DNA of 64,000 bases from Candidatus Korobacter versatilis. Its GTDB lineage: Bacteria; Acidobacteriota; Terriglobia; Terriglobales; Acidobacteriaceae. The stretch spans positions 124,001 through 188,000 of the forward strand of contig JACPNR010000009.1 of assembly GCA_016185395.1 (NCBI GenBank). The letters run 5' to 3'. The position numbers were made by a program, and so were the translations under genes. Of the stretch, positions 51,031 through 59,600 are shown piece after piece. The notes under the pieces are model-generated. The model ran no database searches and was not told where the DNA came from. It was given only the letters and a program-made list of their open reading frames with translations. Position 1 is the stretch's first letter. Every line of letters begins with the position of its first letter.

Positions 51031-52143
51031 ATGATCATTGGCGTTCCCAAAGAGGTGAAGGACCACGAGTCGCGCGTGGGCATTGTGCCCTCCGGCGTGA
51101 GGGAACTGGTCGACGCTGGCCACAAAGTCGTGGTCGAGAGCAAAGCCGGCGCGCTCAGCTCCATGCCGGACGCGGACTACCAATCCGCCGGCGCCACCAT
51201 CGCCGCCACCGCCGCCGACGTTTGGAAAAAAGCGGACATGGTAGTCAAGGTCAAGGAGCCGGTGGAGAGCGAGTACCAATACCTGCGCGATGGGCTCACG
51301 CTCTTCACCTATCTGCATCTGGCGCCGCTGCCCAAGCTCACCGACGCGCTGCTCAAGGGCAACGTCACCGGCATCGCCTACGAGACCATCCGCGACAAGA
51401 CGGGCGGGCTCCCGCTACTGACACCAATGTCCGAAGTCGCGGGACGCATGTCCGTCCAGGTCGGGGCTTCGTATCTGGAAAAGGAGAAAGGTGGGCGCGG
51501 CGTCCTGCTCGGCGGCGTTCCCGGAGTGCCGCCCGCGCAGGTGGCCATCATCGGCGGCGGCGTGGTCGGGACCAACGCGGCGAAGATCGCGCTCGGCATG
51601 GGCGCCATCGTCACCCTCGTGGACCTCAATCTCAACCGCCTGCGCGAGCTCGACGACATTTTCAACGGACGCCTCTACACCGTCGCCTCCAACTCCTACA
51701 CCATCGCGAAAGCGACCAAGCATGCCGACCTCGTCATCGGCGGCGTGCTCATCCCCGGCGCCTCCGCGCCCAAGCTCGTCACCCGCGAGATGGTCAAGAA
51801 CATGAAGGAAGGCTCGGTGATCGTGGACGTCGCCATCGACCAGGGCGGCTGCATCGAGACCGCGCGCCCCACCACGCACTCGGACCCGGCGTACACCGAG
51901 TACGGCGTGGTGCATTACTGCGTGACGAACATGCCCGCCGCGGTGCCGCACACGTCAACCCTCGGCCTGACCAACGCCACCCATCCTTATGTGATGAAGC
52001 TCGCGAAGCTCGGCGCGCAGAAAGCCATCGCCGCCGACGCCGGCCTCAAGGAAGGCGTCAACACATATAAAGGACACATCACCTACGCCGCCGTCGCCGA
52101 ATCGCAGAAGAAGAGCTGGAAGAAAATGGACGAGTTGCTGTAG
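51031..52143 (+). CDS. ald: Alanine dehydrogenase
   Basis: The 370 residues, [20 protein letters not shown] at the start, match L-alanine dehydrogenase. The substrate-binding Arg and Lys lie in the N-terminal region ([17 protein letters not shown]) and the His at YLHLAPLP. The Rossmann motif is [21 protein letters not shown]. It converts L-alanine to pyruvate with NAD. RBS-like AGGCAGACA precedes the ATG. It ends 13 bases before the cation exporter start. With the broken gdhA this gives two amino-acid dehydrogenases in the window. Confidence 0.95.
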   Translation: MIIGVPKEVKDHESRVGIVPSGVRELVDAGHKVVVESKAGALSSMPDADYQSAGATIAATAADVWKKADMVVKVKEPVESEYQYLRDGLTLFTYLHLAPLPKLTDALLKGNVTGIAYETIRDKTGGLPLLTPMSEVAGRMSVQVGASYLEKEKGGRGVLLGGVPGVPPAQVAIIGGGVVGTNAAKIALGMGAIVTLVDLNLNRLRELDDIFNGRLYTVASNSYTIAKATKHADLVIGGVLIPGASAPKLVTREMVKNMKEGSVIVDVAIDQGGCIETARPTTHSDPAYTEYGVVHYCVTNMPAAVPHTSTLGLTNATHPYVMKLAKLGAQKAIAADAGLKEGVNTYKGHITYAAVAESQKKSWKKMDELL

Positions 52144-52156
52144 TAGAGTGGCGGCG

Positions 52157-53176
52157 ATGGGCGGCCATCACCATCGCGAAGATGACCACGGCCACGACCA
52201 TGGCCACGACCATGGTCGCATCGATCCCTCGATAGCCACCTCCGACCGCGGCCTGTGGGCCGTCAAGTGGTCCTTTGTCGGCTTGTTCGTCACCGCCTGT
52301 ATTCAGCTCGCGATCGTGTTGCTGTCAAACAGCATCAGCCTGCTCGCCGATACCATCCACAACTTCGCTGATGCTGCCACCGCGATTCCTCTGGGGATCG
52401 CGTTCCTGCTGATGAGACGGCCGCCTGCCAAGAGATTCAGCTACGGTTATGGCAGGGTCGAGGACTTTGCCGGCATCGTGATCGTGCTCATCATCCTCGC
52501 CAGTGCCGGCGTCGCGGCCTACGAAGCGATCCAAAGGTTGCTGCACCCGGAGCCGGTGACGCATCTCGCGGCCGTGATCGTCGCGTCGATCATTGGATTT
52601 CTGGGCAATGAAGGCGTCGCGATCTTCCGGATCAAGGTCGGCCGGGAGATCGGCAGTGCGGCCCTCATGGCAGACGGATACCACGCGCGCACGGACGGCT
52701 GGACCAGTCTGGCGGTTTTGTTCGGCGCACTCGGCGTCTATTTCGGCTACCCCAAAGCCGACCCGGTGATCGGGCTGCTCATCACCGCCGCCATCCTCGT
52801 GATCGTCTGGCAGAGCGCGAAGGATGTCCTGCTGCGGACGCTCGACGCGGTCGAGCCCGACGTGCTGGAAGAGCTGCGGCATTCAGCGCTCCACGTCGAC
52901 GGAGTAAGGGAAGTGACGGAAGTCAGGGCCCGCTGGCTCGGGCACCGGCTGGTAGCGGAGTTGAACGTCGCCGTGGCTCCCGAGCTTACCGTGGATCGCG
53001 CTCATGCCATCGCGGCGGATATCCACGCTGAACTGATGCGGCATCTCAAGTTCCTCTCCCGCGCCAGCGTCCACATCGATCCGGTGGGGGCCTCGGGCGA
53101 GCATTACCATTTCCCGGCGGCCGTCGATTCGCATGATCACGCCGGCGTGCGAGCACAACATCACGATCACGAATGA
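52157..53176 (+). CDS. Cation diffusion facilitator (zinc-type exporter)
   Basis: ATG 52157 gives 339 residues; GTG 52148 is an alternative and neither has a good ribosome site. Six membrane helices lie at about 30-220. The metal-site pairs are HNFAD in helix 2 and HARTD in helix 5, and the cytoplasmic C-terminal domain (about 230-310) has the usual ferredoxin-like pattern. Both ends are His-rich (GHHHREDDHGHDHGHDHG and HDHAGVRAQHHDHE), consistent with Zn, Co or Ni handling. It exports divalent cations by proton exchange. It follows ald by 13 bases and ends at a bidirectional terminator. Confidence 0.9.
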   Translation: MGGHHHREDDHGHDHGHDHGRIDPSIATSDRGLWAVKWSFVGLFVTACIQLAIVLLSNSISLLADTIHNFADAATAIPLGIAFLLMRRPPAKRFSYGYGRVEDFAGIVIVLIILASAGVAAYEAIQRLLHPEPVTHLAAVIVASIIGFLGNEGVAIFRIKVGREIGSAALMADGYHARTDGWTSLAVLFGALGVYFGYPKADPVIGLLITAAILVIVWQSAKDVLLRTLDAVEPDVLEELRHSALHVDGVREVTEVRARWLGHRLVAELNVAVAPELTVDRAHAIAADIHAELMRHLKFLSRASVHIDPVGASGEHYHFPAAVDSHDHAGVRAQHHDHE

Positions 53177-53193
53177 TGGACTCTGCAAGAAGA

Positions 53194-53216
53194 AAGGCCG
53201 CCCGCGGGGCGGCCTT
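53194..53216 (-). terminator. Bidirectional rho-independent terminator between CDF and TonB genes
   Basis: AAGGCCGCCC (53194-53203) pairs with GGGCGGCCTT (53207-53216) around a three-base loop. On the minus strand it is followed by TTTCTTCTT, a good tail for the TonB receptor transcript. On the plus strand the tail ACCGTTTCTC is weaker but may serve the exporter gene. Confidence 0.85.
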
Positions 53217-53232
53217 ACCGTTTCTCTCGCGG

Positions 53233-55560
53233 CTAGAAGCGCAGTTTCAGCGTGCCATCCACACGGCGGTTGGTCATGAGGTAATACTGCGCGTCGCCCA
53301 GTTCGCTCTCCGCGACTGGGTCGCGCGCGTCGCCGAGGTTGCGCGCATCCACACGCAGCTCCCAGCGCCGCGTGCGATATCCGGCGCTCAGGTCCACGGT
53401 GGCAAAGCCGTCGGCCAGGGCGGTGTTGCGCTTGTTGAGGAAGCGGGCGCCGGTGTAGTTGACCGTGACGCCGCCGAGGAAACCCTTTGTCGGGGCGTAC
53501 ATCAAGCCGAAGGCGAACAGGTTGTTGGCCGACATCTCCAGGCGCTTGCCCGCGAGCTGCGTGGGACCGCCGCCGAAATCAAACAACAGGTCGGTGAAGC
53601 GCGCATCGTGGTAGCTGTAGGTCGCGCGCGCGAACAGGTCGCTGCGCAGCAGATACGAGCCGCCCGTCTCGAACCCTTTGAAGCGTTCCTGGCCGCCGTT
53701 GATCAGGCCACCGGTGCCGCCGCCGGGCGCCGCCATCACCAGGTTGTTGAAGTCCATGAGGAAGCCTGAGGCTTCGAGTTCCAAGCGGCGATCGAGGAAG
53801 CGGCCTTTCAATCCGCCTTCCACGCTGCGGGCTGTCTCCGGCTTGAGGATGCGGTCGCCGCCACCTCCCTCTTCCTCTCCGATGCCGAAGTCGATCGCGG
53901 CCGGCTTGAAGGTGTCGCGGTAGACGGCGTAGAGGTGGACGTCGTCCTGCCCACTCTGCCACGCCGTGAAGCTCGCTCCCAGGTTGCCACCAGCGCGGAA
54001 GTCAGTGCGGCTGCCCACGGCGAACTCGCCGGCGCCGCCGTCCGCCACGTCCTGGCTCTCATGCGTGAGGTTCAGCCGGATGCCGGCGTCGAGGCGCAGG
54101 CGCTCGAAGGGGCTCCACTCCACCATCGCGTAGGGCCCGAGGAAGTCGCGGTAGTCATCGATGCGGAAGTCGAGGTTGTCCGGTTGCGGCACCATCGTCG
54201 CGGCGCCACTGAGCGGAACGGTGTAGGCGAAGTCCGCGCCCTGCGCGTTGCCGGCGCCATGCAGGTAGTCCGTGCCGATGGTAAAGGAGACGCCGCGCGG
54301 ATAGCGCCGCGTCCAGTGGGTGTCGAAGTAAACGTCGGTGTACTGGATGTTCTCGCGCACACCGCGCGCGTTGTCGGGCACGTTATCCAGCTCGGCGAGA
54401 AAACCGCGGAAGGCTTGCTGGCTGGCATATGACACACTGGCAGTCGTGTACCAGTGCCACCCCTGGCCGGCGGGACGATCGAAGCCCAGCACCAGCGTGC
54501 CGCGATGGTCGTTGAGGAAGGCGCCCGCCGGGTTGTAGTTTGAATCCACCGGCGTGAGCGGCGAAAGCTCAGCGCCATCGCGGACGCGAGGGCTGGCCGG
54601 TGCCTGGTCCAGCCAGTTCAGGTCGCCGGTGATCCAGAAGCGGCGCTCGGCATCCCACTTGCGCTCGATGCGCCACAGTCCGTGACCGCGTGCGAAGGAA
54701 GTACGGTCGTCGGCAAAGCCTTCCCGCTCGCCTTCGATCGTCAGGCGCGACTTCCACTCGCCCCACAGGGGCAACGGCGTAGAGAAGCTGCCGCCACCGC
54801 TGCCGTGGCTTCCGCCCCGAAGGGTGAGGCTGCGCTCGGTCGATTCCACTCCCCGATTCACCACGTTGATCACGCCCACGAACGAAGTCGCGCCGTAAGT
54901 CACCGCCGCCGGGCCGCGCAGCACCTCCACGCGTTCCACGTCGCTGAGGTTCAGCGCCGTCAACGCGGGATTGAACGCGCCTCCCCACGGCACGCCATCC
55001 ACCAGCAGCAGGAACGCGTCAAACTCCTTCAGTCCCCAAAAGTCTGGCACCGAGCTGGCCGGGCCGGCATCCCCGCCCGGCGCGATCTCCACTCCCGTCG
55101 CCAGCGCCATCGCGCTGCGCAGGTCACGGGCGCCGCGGTTACGCAATTCGTCGCCGCCGAAGACCTGGATCGGCGCCGGCACCTGCGCCGGATCTTCCGG
55201 CTCGCGCGTCGCAACCACCTCTACCTGTTGCCGCACCGTCTGCCGGTTCGGCAGCACCAACTCCACGCTTACGGGCTGGCCGGCTTTCAGGTCCAGCTCG
55301 TACTCGATCGGCATCAGGTCTGCGGATTCCGCCCAGACTTCCCATTGACCGGCGTCAACGTTGGCGAACTGGAAGCCGCCTGCGCTGTCCGTGGTCGTGG
55401 TCATGCGCTCCACACCGCGCGACCGCAGCGCAACCTTCGCACCGGCGACGCCCTTGCCCTGGGCATCGGTCACCGTCCCGCTGATGGTGCTCTGCGCCGC
55501 TGCGCCCGTCACCGACAAGACGATCAGCAGTAACAACCGAAGAAGCGAACGACGGCTCAT
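53233..55560 (-). CDS. TonB-dependent outer-membrane receptor
   Basis: The start ATG 55560, after GGGAGAG, gives 775 residues. A signal peptide (SLLRLLLLIVLSVTGAAAQ) is followed by a carboxypeptidase-regulatory-like domain (about 25-105, ISGTVTDAQGKGVAGAKVALRS), a plug (about 110-240, with VEVLRGPAAVTYGATSFVGVINVV) and a 22-strand-type barrel ending in NRRVDGTLKLRF. FLLLVDGVPWGGAFN is the plug substrate loop. It is more like vitamin B12/siderophore receptors than the SusC type; the ligand is unknown. Two TonB receptors in 64 kb suit a nutrient-scavenging lifestyle. It faces the CpsB-like gene cluster across a short divergent gap. Confidence 0.92.
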   Translation of the reverse strand: MSRRSLLRLLLLIVLSVTGAAAQSTISGTVTDAQGKGVAGAKVALRSRGVERMTTTTDSAGGFQFANVDAGQWEVWAESADLMPIEYELDLKAGQPVSVELVLPNRQTVRQQVEVVATREPEDPAQVPAPIQVFGGDELRNRGARDLRSAMALATGVEIAPGGDAGPASSVPDFWGLKEFDAFLLLVDGVPWGGAFNPALTALNLSDVERVEVLRGPAAVTYGATSFVGVINVVNRGVESTERSLTLRGGSHGSGGGSFSTPLPLWGEWKSRLTIEGEREGFADDRTSFARGHGLWRIERKWDAERRFWITGDLNWLDQAPASPRVRDGAELSPLTPVDSNYNPAGAFLNDHRGTLVLGFDRPAGQGWHWYTTASVSYASQQAFRGFLAELDNVPDNARGVRENIQYTDVYFDTHWTRRYPRGVSFTIGTDYLHGAGNAQGADFAYTVPLSGAATMVPQPDNLDFRIDDYRDFLGPYAMVEWSPFERLRLDAGIRLNLTHESQDVADGGAGEFAVGSRTDFRAGGNLGASFTAWQSGQDDVHLYAVYRDTFKPAAIDFGIGEEEGGGGDRILKPETARSVEGGLKGRFLDRRLELEASGFLMDFNNLVMAAPGGGTGGLINGGQERFKGFETGGSYLLRSDLFARATYSYHDARFTDLLFDFGGGPTQLAGKRLEMSANNLFAFGLMYAPTKGFLGGVTVNYTGARFLNKRNTALADGFATVDLSAGYRTRRWELRVDARNLGDARDPVAESELGDAQYYLMTNRRVDGTLKLRF

Positions 55561-55619
55561 GCAACTCTCCCTGTAAGTCACCTTGGTACGGTCGCGAAGT
55601 ATACTGGCGGCACCAGACC

Positions 55620-55817
55620 ATGTTCCGCCGCGTTGCAGCCTTCATCGCGATCTTCGTCGCTTGTAGTCTCGCCCAGCCCGGCGAGGTACTACCACCGCTA
55701 GTACTCGAACGGATCGACCATCACGTTCGCCAATACGTGGAACTCTCGCCCGGAGCCACGGTAAGGATCGGCGCGCCAAAACCCGCCGCGGACAAGCGCC
55801 CCACCGGGAAGGAATGA
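55620..55817 (+). CDS. Small secreted protein upstream of CpsB-like phosphatase
   Basis: The 65 residues have a signal peptide (FRRVAAFIAIFVACSLAQ) and a short polar mature part (VLERIDHHVRQYVELSPGATVRIGAPKP) ending in Lys/Arg. The stop TGA is one base before the TTG start of the next gene, so translation of the two is coupled. I know no family for it. It may be a processed exported peptide or, less likely, a leader for the downstream gene. Confidence 0.5.
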   Translation: MFRRVAAFIAIFVACSLAQPGEVLPPLVLERIDHHVRQYVELSPGATVRIGAPKPAADKRPTGKE

Positions 55818-55818
55818 G

Positions 55819-56559
55819 TTGATCGACATTCACTGCCACCTTCTGCCCGGCGTCGACGACGGTTCTAAGTCCTGGGAGATGACGCGCGCCATGCTCCGCG
55901 TCGCCGCCGGCGATGGCATCACGCACATCGTCTGTACGCCGCACGCCAACGATAGCTATCCCTACGACCGCGTCGAGCATCTCGGGCGCGTCGCCGAAGC
56001 GCAGGCCATGGCGGGCGAGTGGCCGCAGCTTCTTCTCGGCTGCGACTTCCATCTTTCTTACGACAACATCCAGGACGCGCTCGCCCACCCGCGCCGCTAC
56101 ACCGTCGGTTCCACGCCGTACCTGCTCATCGAGTTCAGCGATTTCGGCGTTGCCCCCGGCGTGCTCGAGTCGGTGCATCGCCTCATCGGCGCCGGCATGC
56201 GGCCCATCATCACGCATCCCGAGCGCAACGCCACGCTCGGCAAGAACCACGAGATGGTGCTGCGCCTTGTCGAACTGGGCTGCTTCGTGCAGGTCACTGC
56301 GTCCGCGCTCACGGGCTATTGGGGAGACGGCGTGCGGCTCTCCACCGAACAGCTCTTCAAACGGCGGTTGGTGCATGTGCTCGCTTCCGACGCGCATGAT
56401 CCCGAGCGGCGCGCGCCTCGCCTCGCCGCCGCGCGTGATGCTGCCGCTAAGCTCACCGACGGCGCCACCGCCATGGCCCTGGTCGAGGACAATCCTCGCG
56501 CCGTCATCGAAGGCCGGCCGCTTCCCTACCTACCCGACCCCGCCCGCGCCGGTGCCTAA
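55819..56559 (+). CDS. CpsB/YwqE-type PHP-domain tyrosine phosphatase
   Basis: TTG 55819 after AAGGA starts a 246-residue PHP-fold metallo-phosphatase. Metal-binding motifs are IDIHCHLLPGVDDGS at the N-terminus, CTPHAN (about residue 38), HPERN in the middle and ASDAHD near 190. Members dephosphorylate tyrosine kinases that control capsule or exopolysaccharide export. No capsule kinase is adjacent, although a nucleotide-sugar dehydratase lies 7 kb away. The start codon is unusual but the HxH motif demands it. Confidence 0.88.
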   Translation: MIDIHCHLLPGVDDGSKSWEMTRAMLRVAAGDGITHIVCTPHANDSYPYDRVEHLGRVAEAQAMAGEWPQLLLGCDFHLSYDNIQDALAHPRRYTVGSTPYLLIEFSDFGVAPGVLESVHRLIGAGMRPIITHPERNATLGKNHEMVLRLVELGCFVQVTASALTGYWGDGVRLSTEQLFKRRLVHVLASDAHDPERRAPRLAAARDAAAKLTDGATAMALVEDNPRAVIEGRPLPYLPDPARAGA

Positions 56560-56696
56560 AGCATCAACTTTGCTCTTTTTCGGCCTATGGGATTGGAGTA
56601 GAGTTCCCTTCGCTCCCCCTCCAATGTGTCGCCATGTCCGCCAGCTCCTTTGATTGGCTGCGCGTCCCCGGTGACATTCAGGAGCACCGGACCTAA

Positions 56697-59600
56697 ATGG
56701 CGGACAAGGAAAGACCGGCTCCCCTGCAGCGACCCTCTGCCGCCGCAGTGGCCGACCAACTCACGGCGGCACTGAACGTACGCGACGCCGAGAGCAAGTT
56801 CCAGGCCGTGGCCGAGACTGCTCCCTGCGCCATCTTCATCTACCGGCAAGAGAACTTCATCTACGGCAATCCCGCTGCCGAGACCATCACCGGCTACAGC
56901 TTGCCCGAGCTCTACACCATCCGCTTTTACGACCTGGTCCATCCTGAATTTCGCAAGTTCATCAAGGAGCGCGCCGCGGCGCGCCAGCGCGGCGAGATCG
57001 AGACCAGCCGTTATGAGGTCCGCGTCCTGCCCAAGGACGGCAGCGAGCGCTGGGTCGACCTCACCGCCACGCTTATCAACTTTGACGGTCAGCCTTCCGT
57101 CCTCGGCATCGCCTTCGACATCACCGAGCGCAAGCAGGCCGAGCAGTTGCAGCAGGCGCTCTATCGCATCGCCGAGGCGGCGAGCTCCGCCGAGGACCTC
57201 ACTGCGTTCTACGCCTCGATCCACAAGGTGCTTGCCGAGCTGATGTACGCGCGCAATTGCTACATCGCCGTCTACGATCCGGCCACCGACCGCATGACGT
57301 TCCCGTATTTTGTCGACGATTTCGATCCCAAGCCGGAGCCGCGTCCGCTGGGCAAGGGACTCACCGACTACGTCATCCGCACCGGCAAGCCGCTGCTCGT
57401 CACGCCGGAGACCTTCAAGCACCTTCACGCGCGCGGCGAGATCGAACTCGTGGGCACGTTCGCGCAGGATTGGATGGGCGTGCCGCTCAAGTCCGGCGAT
57501 ACCACCTACGGCGCGCTCGTCATTCAGAACTATGAACAACAGCAGCGCTTCGGCCAGCGCGAGCAGGACGTACTCACGTTCGTCTCGCAGCAGGTCGCGC
57601 GCGCCATCGAGCACAAGCGCAATCAGCAGGCGCTGCGCGAGTCGGAAGAGTGGCACCGGCTCGCCTTCGAGCGCAACCTCGCGGGCGTCTATCGCTCGAC
57701 CATCGACGGCCGCCTGCTCGATTGCAATCTCGCCTTCGCGCGCATGTTCGGTTACGACTCGCGCGAGGAGATGTTCGCGCACCCCACGCAAGACCTGTTC
57801 TTCGACGCGGGCGAGCGCCAGCAGCTTATCGATGCCCTGCTGCGCGTCGGCTCCCTCACCACCTTCGAGATCAAGCTCAAGCGCAAGGATGGTTCTCCCG
57901 TCTGGTGCCTCGAGAACATGAACATCGTGAAGTCGCCCGACGAACGCACCACCGTGCTCGAGGGCACGATGGTCGACATCACCGAGCGCAAGAACGCGGA
58001 GGAGCGCCTTAAGCTGAGCGAGACGCGGTACCGCGAGCTGATCGAGAACGCCAACGACATCATCTACACCCAGGGGCTCGACGGGCGCTTCCTCTCCATC
58101 AACAAGGCCGCCACGCGCGTGACGGGATACAGCGCCGAAGAGGCCAACGGCATGGAGATCGCCAAGATCGTCGCGCCCGAATATCAGCAGCTCGCCTTCG
58201 AACGCATCGCGCGCAAGGCCGGGGGCGAGAACATCGACGCGCCCTACGAGATCGACGTCATCGCCAAAGACGGACATCGCGTCTCGCTCGAAGTCTCCAC
58301 CCGGCTCGCTTTTGAAAACGGAAAGCCAGTCGCCGTCCAGGGCATCGCGCGCGATATCAGCGCGCGCAAGCGGGCCGAGGAAGCGCTCAAAGAAAGCGAG
58401 GCAGTCCTGCAGGTGCAGAAGGCCTACCTCGAGCAGTTGTTCGAGAGCGCTCCCGAAGCCATCGTCGTGCTCGATAACAACGGCCGCGTCATCCGCGTGA
58501 ACCACGAGTTCACGCGGACGTTTGGCTTCAGTTCGGCCGAAGTCAGCGGCGGCTCGATCGACGACCTCATCGTCCCGCCCGAGTTCGCCGCCGAGGCCGC
58601 TGAGATGAGCCGGCGCGTGCTCGAAGGGCGGACTGCTGCTTCCGACACCCGCCGTCTCCGCAAGGACGGCTCCCGCGTGGACGTCTCCATCCTTGGCACT
58701 CCCATCAACGTCGGCGGAGGCCAGGTCGCGGTCTACGCCATCTATCGCGACATCACCGAGCAGAAGCAGGCCGAGCGTGCGCTGGCTCAGAGCGAGCAGC
58801 GCTTCCGTTCGCTGGTGCAGAGTTCATCGGACGTCATTGTAGTGCTCGATCCCGACGGCACCGTGCACTACGCCAGCCCCTCCACCGAGCGCCAGATGGG
58901 CGCGCTGCCCGAGATGATCATCGGCCGCAATGTCTTCGACTTCATTCATCCTGAGGATAGCGCCGCCGCGACCCAGGCCTTCCAGTCCGCCGTGGACGAT
59001 CCCGCGGAGCATCCCGCCGTCGAGCTGCGCATCCGCCATTCCGACACCACGTGGCGCACCTTTGAATGTGTGAGCAACCGCCTGCTCGAGGGCGACAAGG
59101 TCACTGGTCTCATCGTCAACGCGCGCAACGTCACCGAGCGGCGGCAGGCGGAGCGCCTGCAGTCCGCGCTCTACCGCATCGCCGAGACCGCAAGCTCCGC
59201 GCAAGACCTCGACGCGCTCTACGAAAAGATCCACGGCATCGTCAGCGAGCTGATGTACGCGCGCAACTGCTACATCGCCCTCCATGACGCGAGCACCGGC
59301 CTCGTGAGCTTCCCCTATTTCGTCGATGAGCAAGACCCGCCGCCGCCGCCGCGCAAAGGACGCCGCGCGCTCACGGAATACGTGCTGCGTTCCGGGCAGC
59401 CGCTGCTCGCCACTCCCGAGATGCTGGAGGAGTTGGTGCAGCGCGGCGAAGTCGACCGCGTCGGCGCGCCCTCGCTTGACTGGATGGGTGTCCCGCTCAA
59501 GAGCGGCGACACCACTTTCGGCGTCCTGGCGCTCCAGACCTACGAAGCGAACATCCGCTATGGCGGGAACGAGAAGGACATCCTGACCTTCGTCTCGCGC

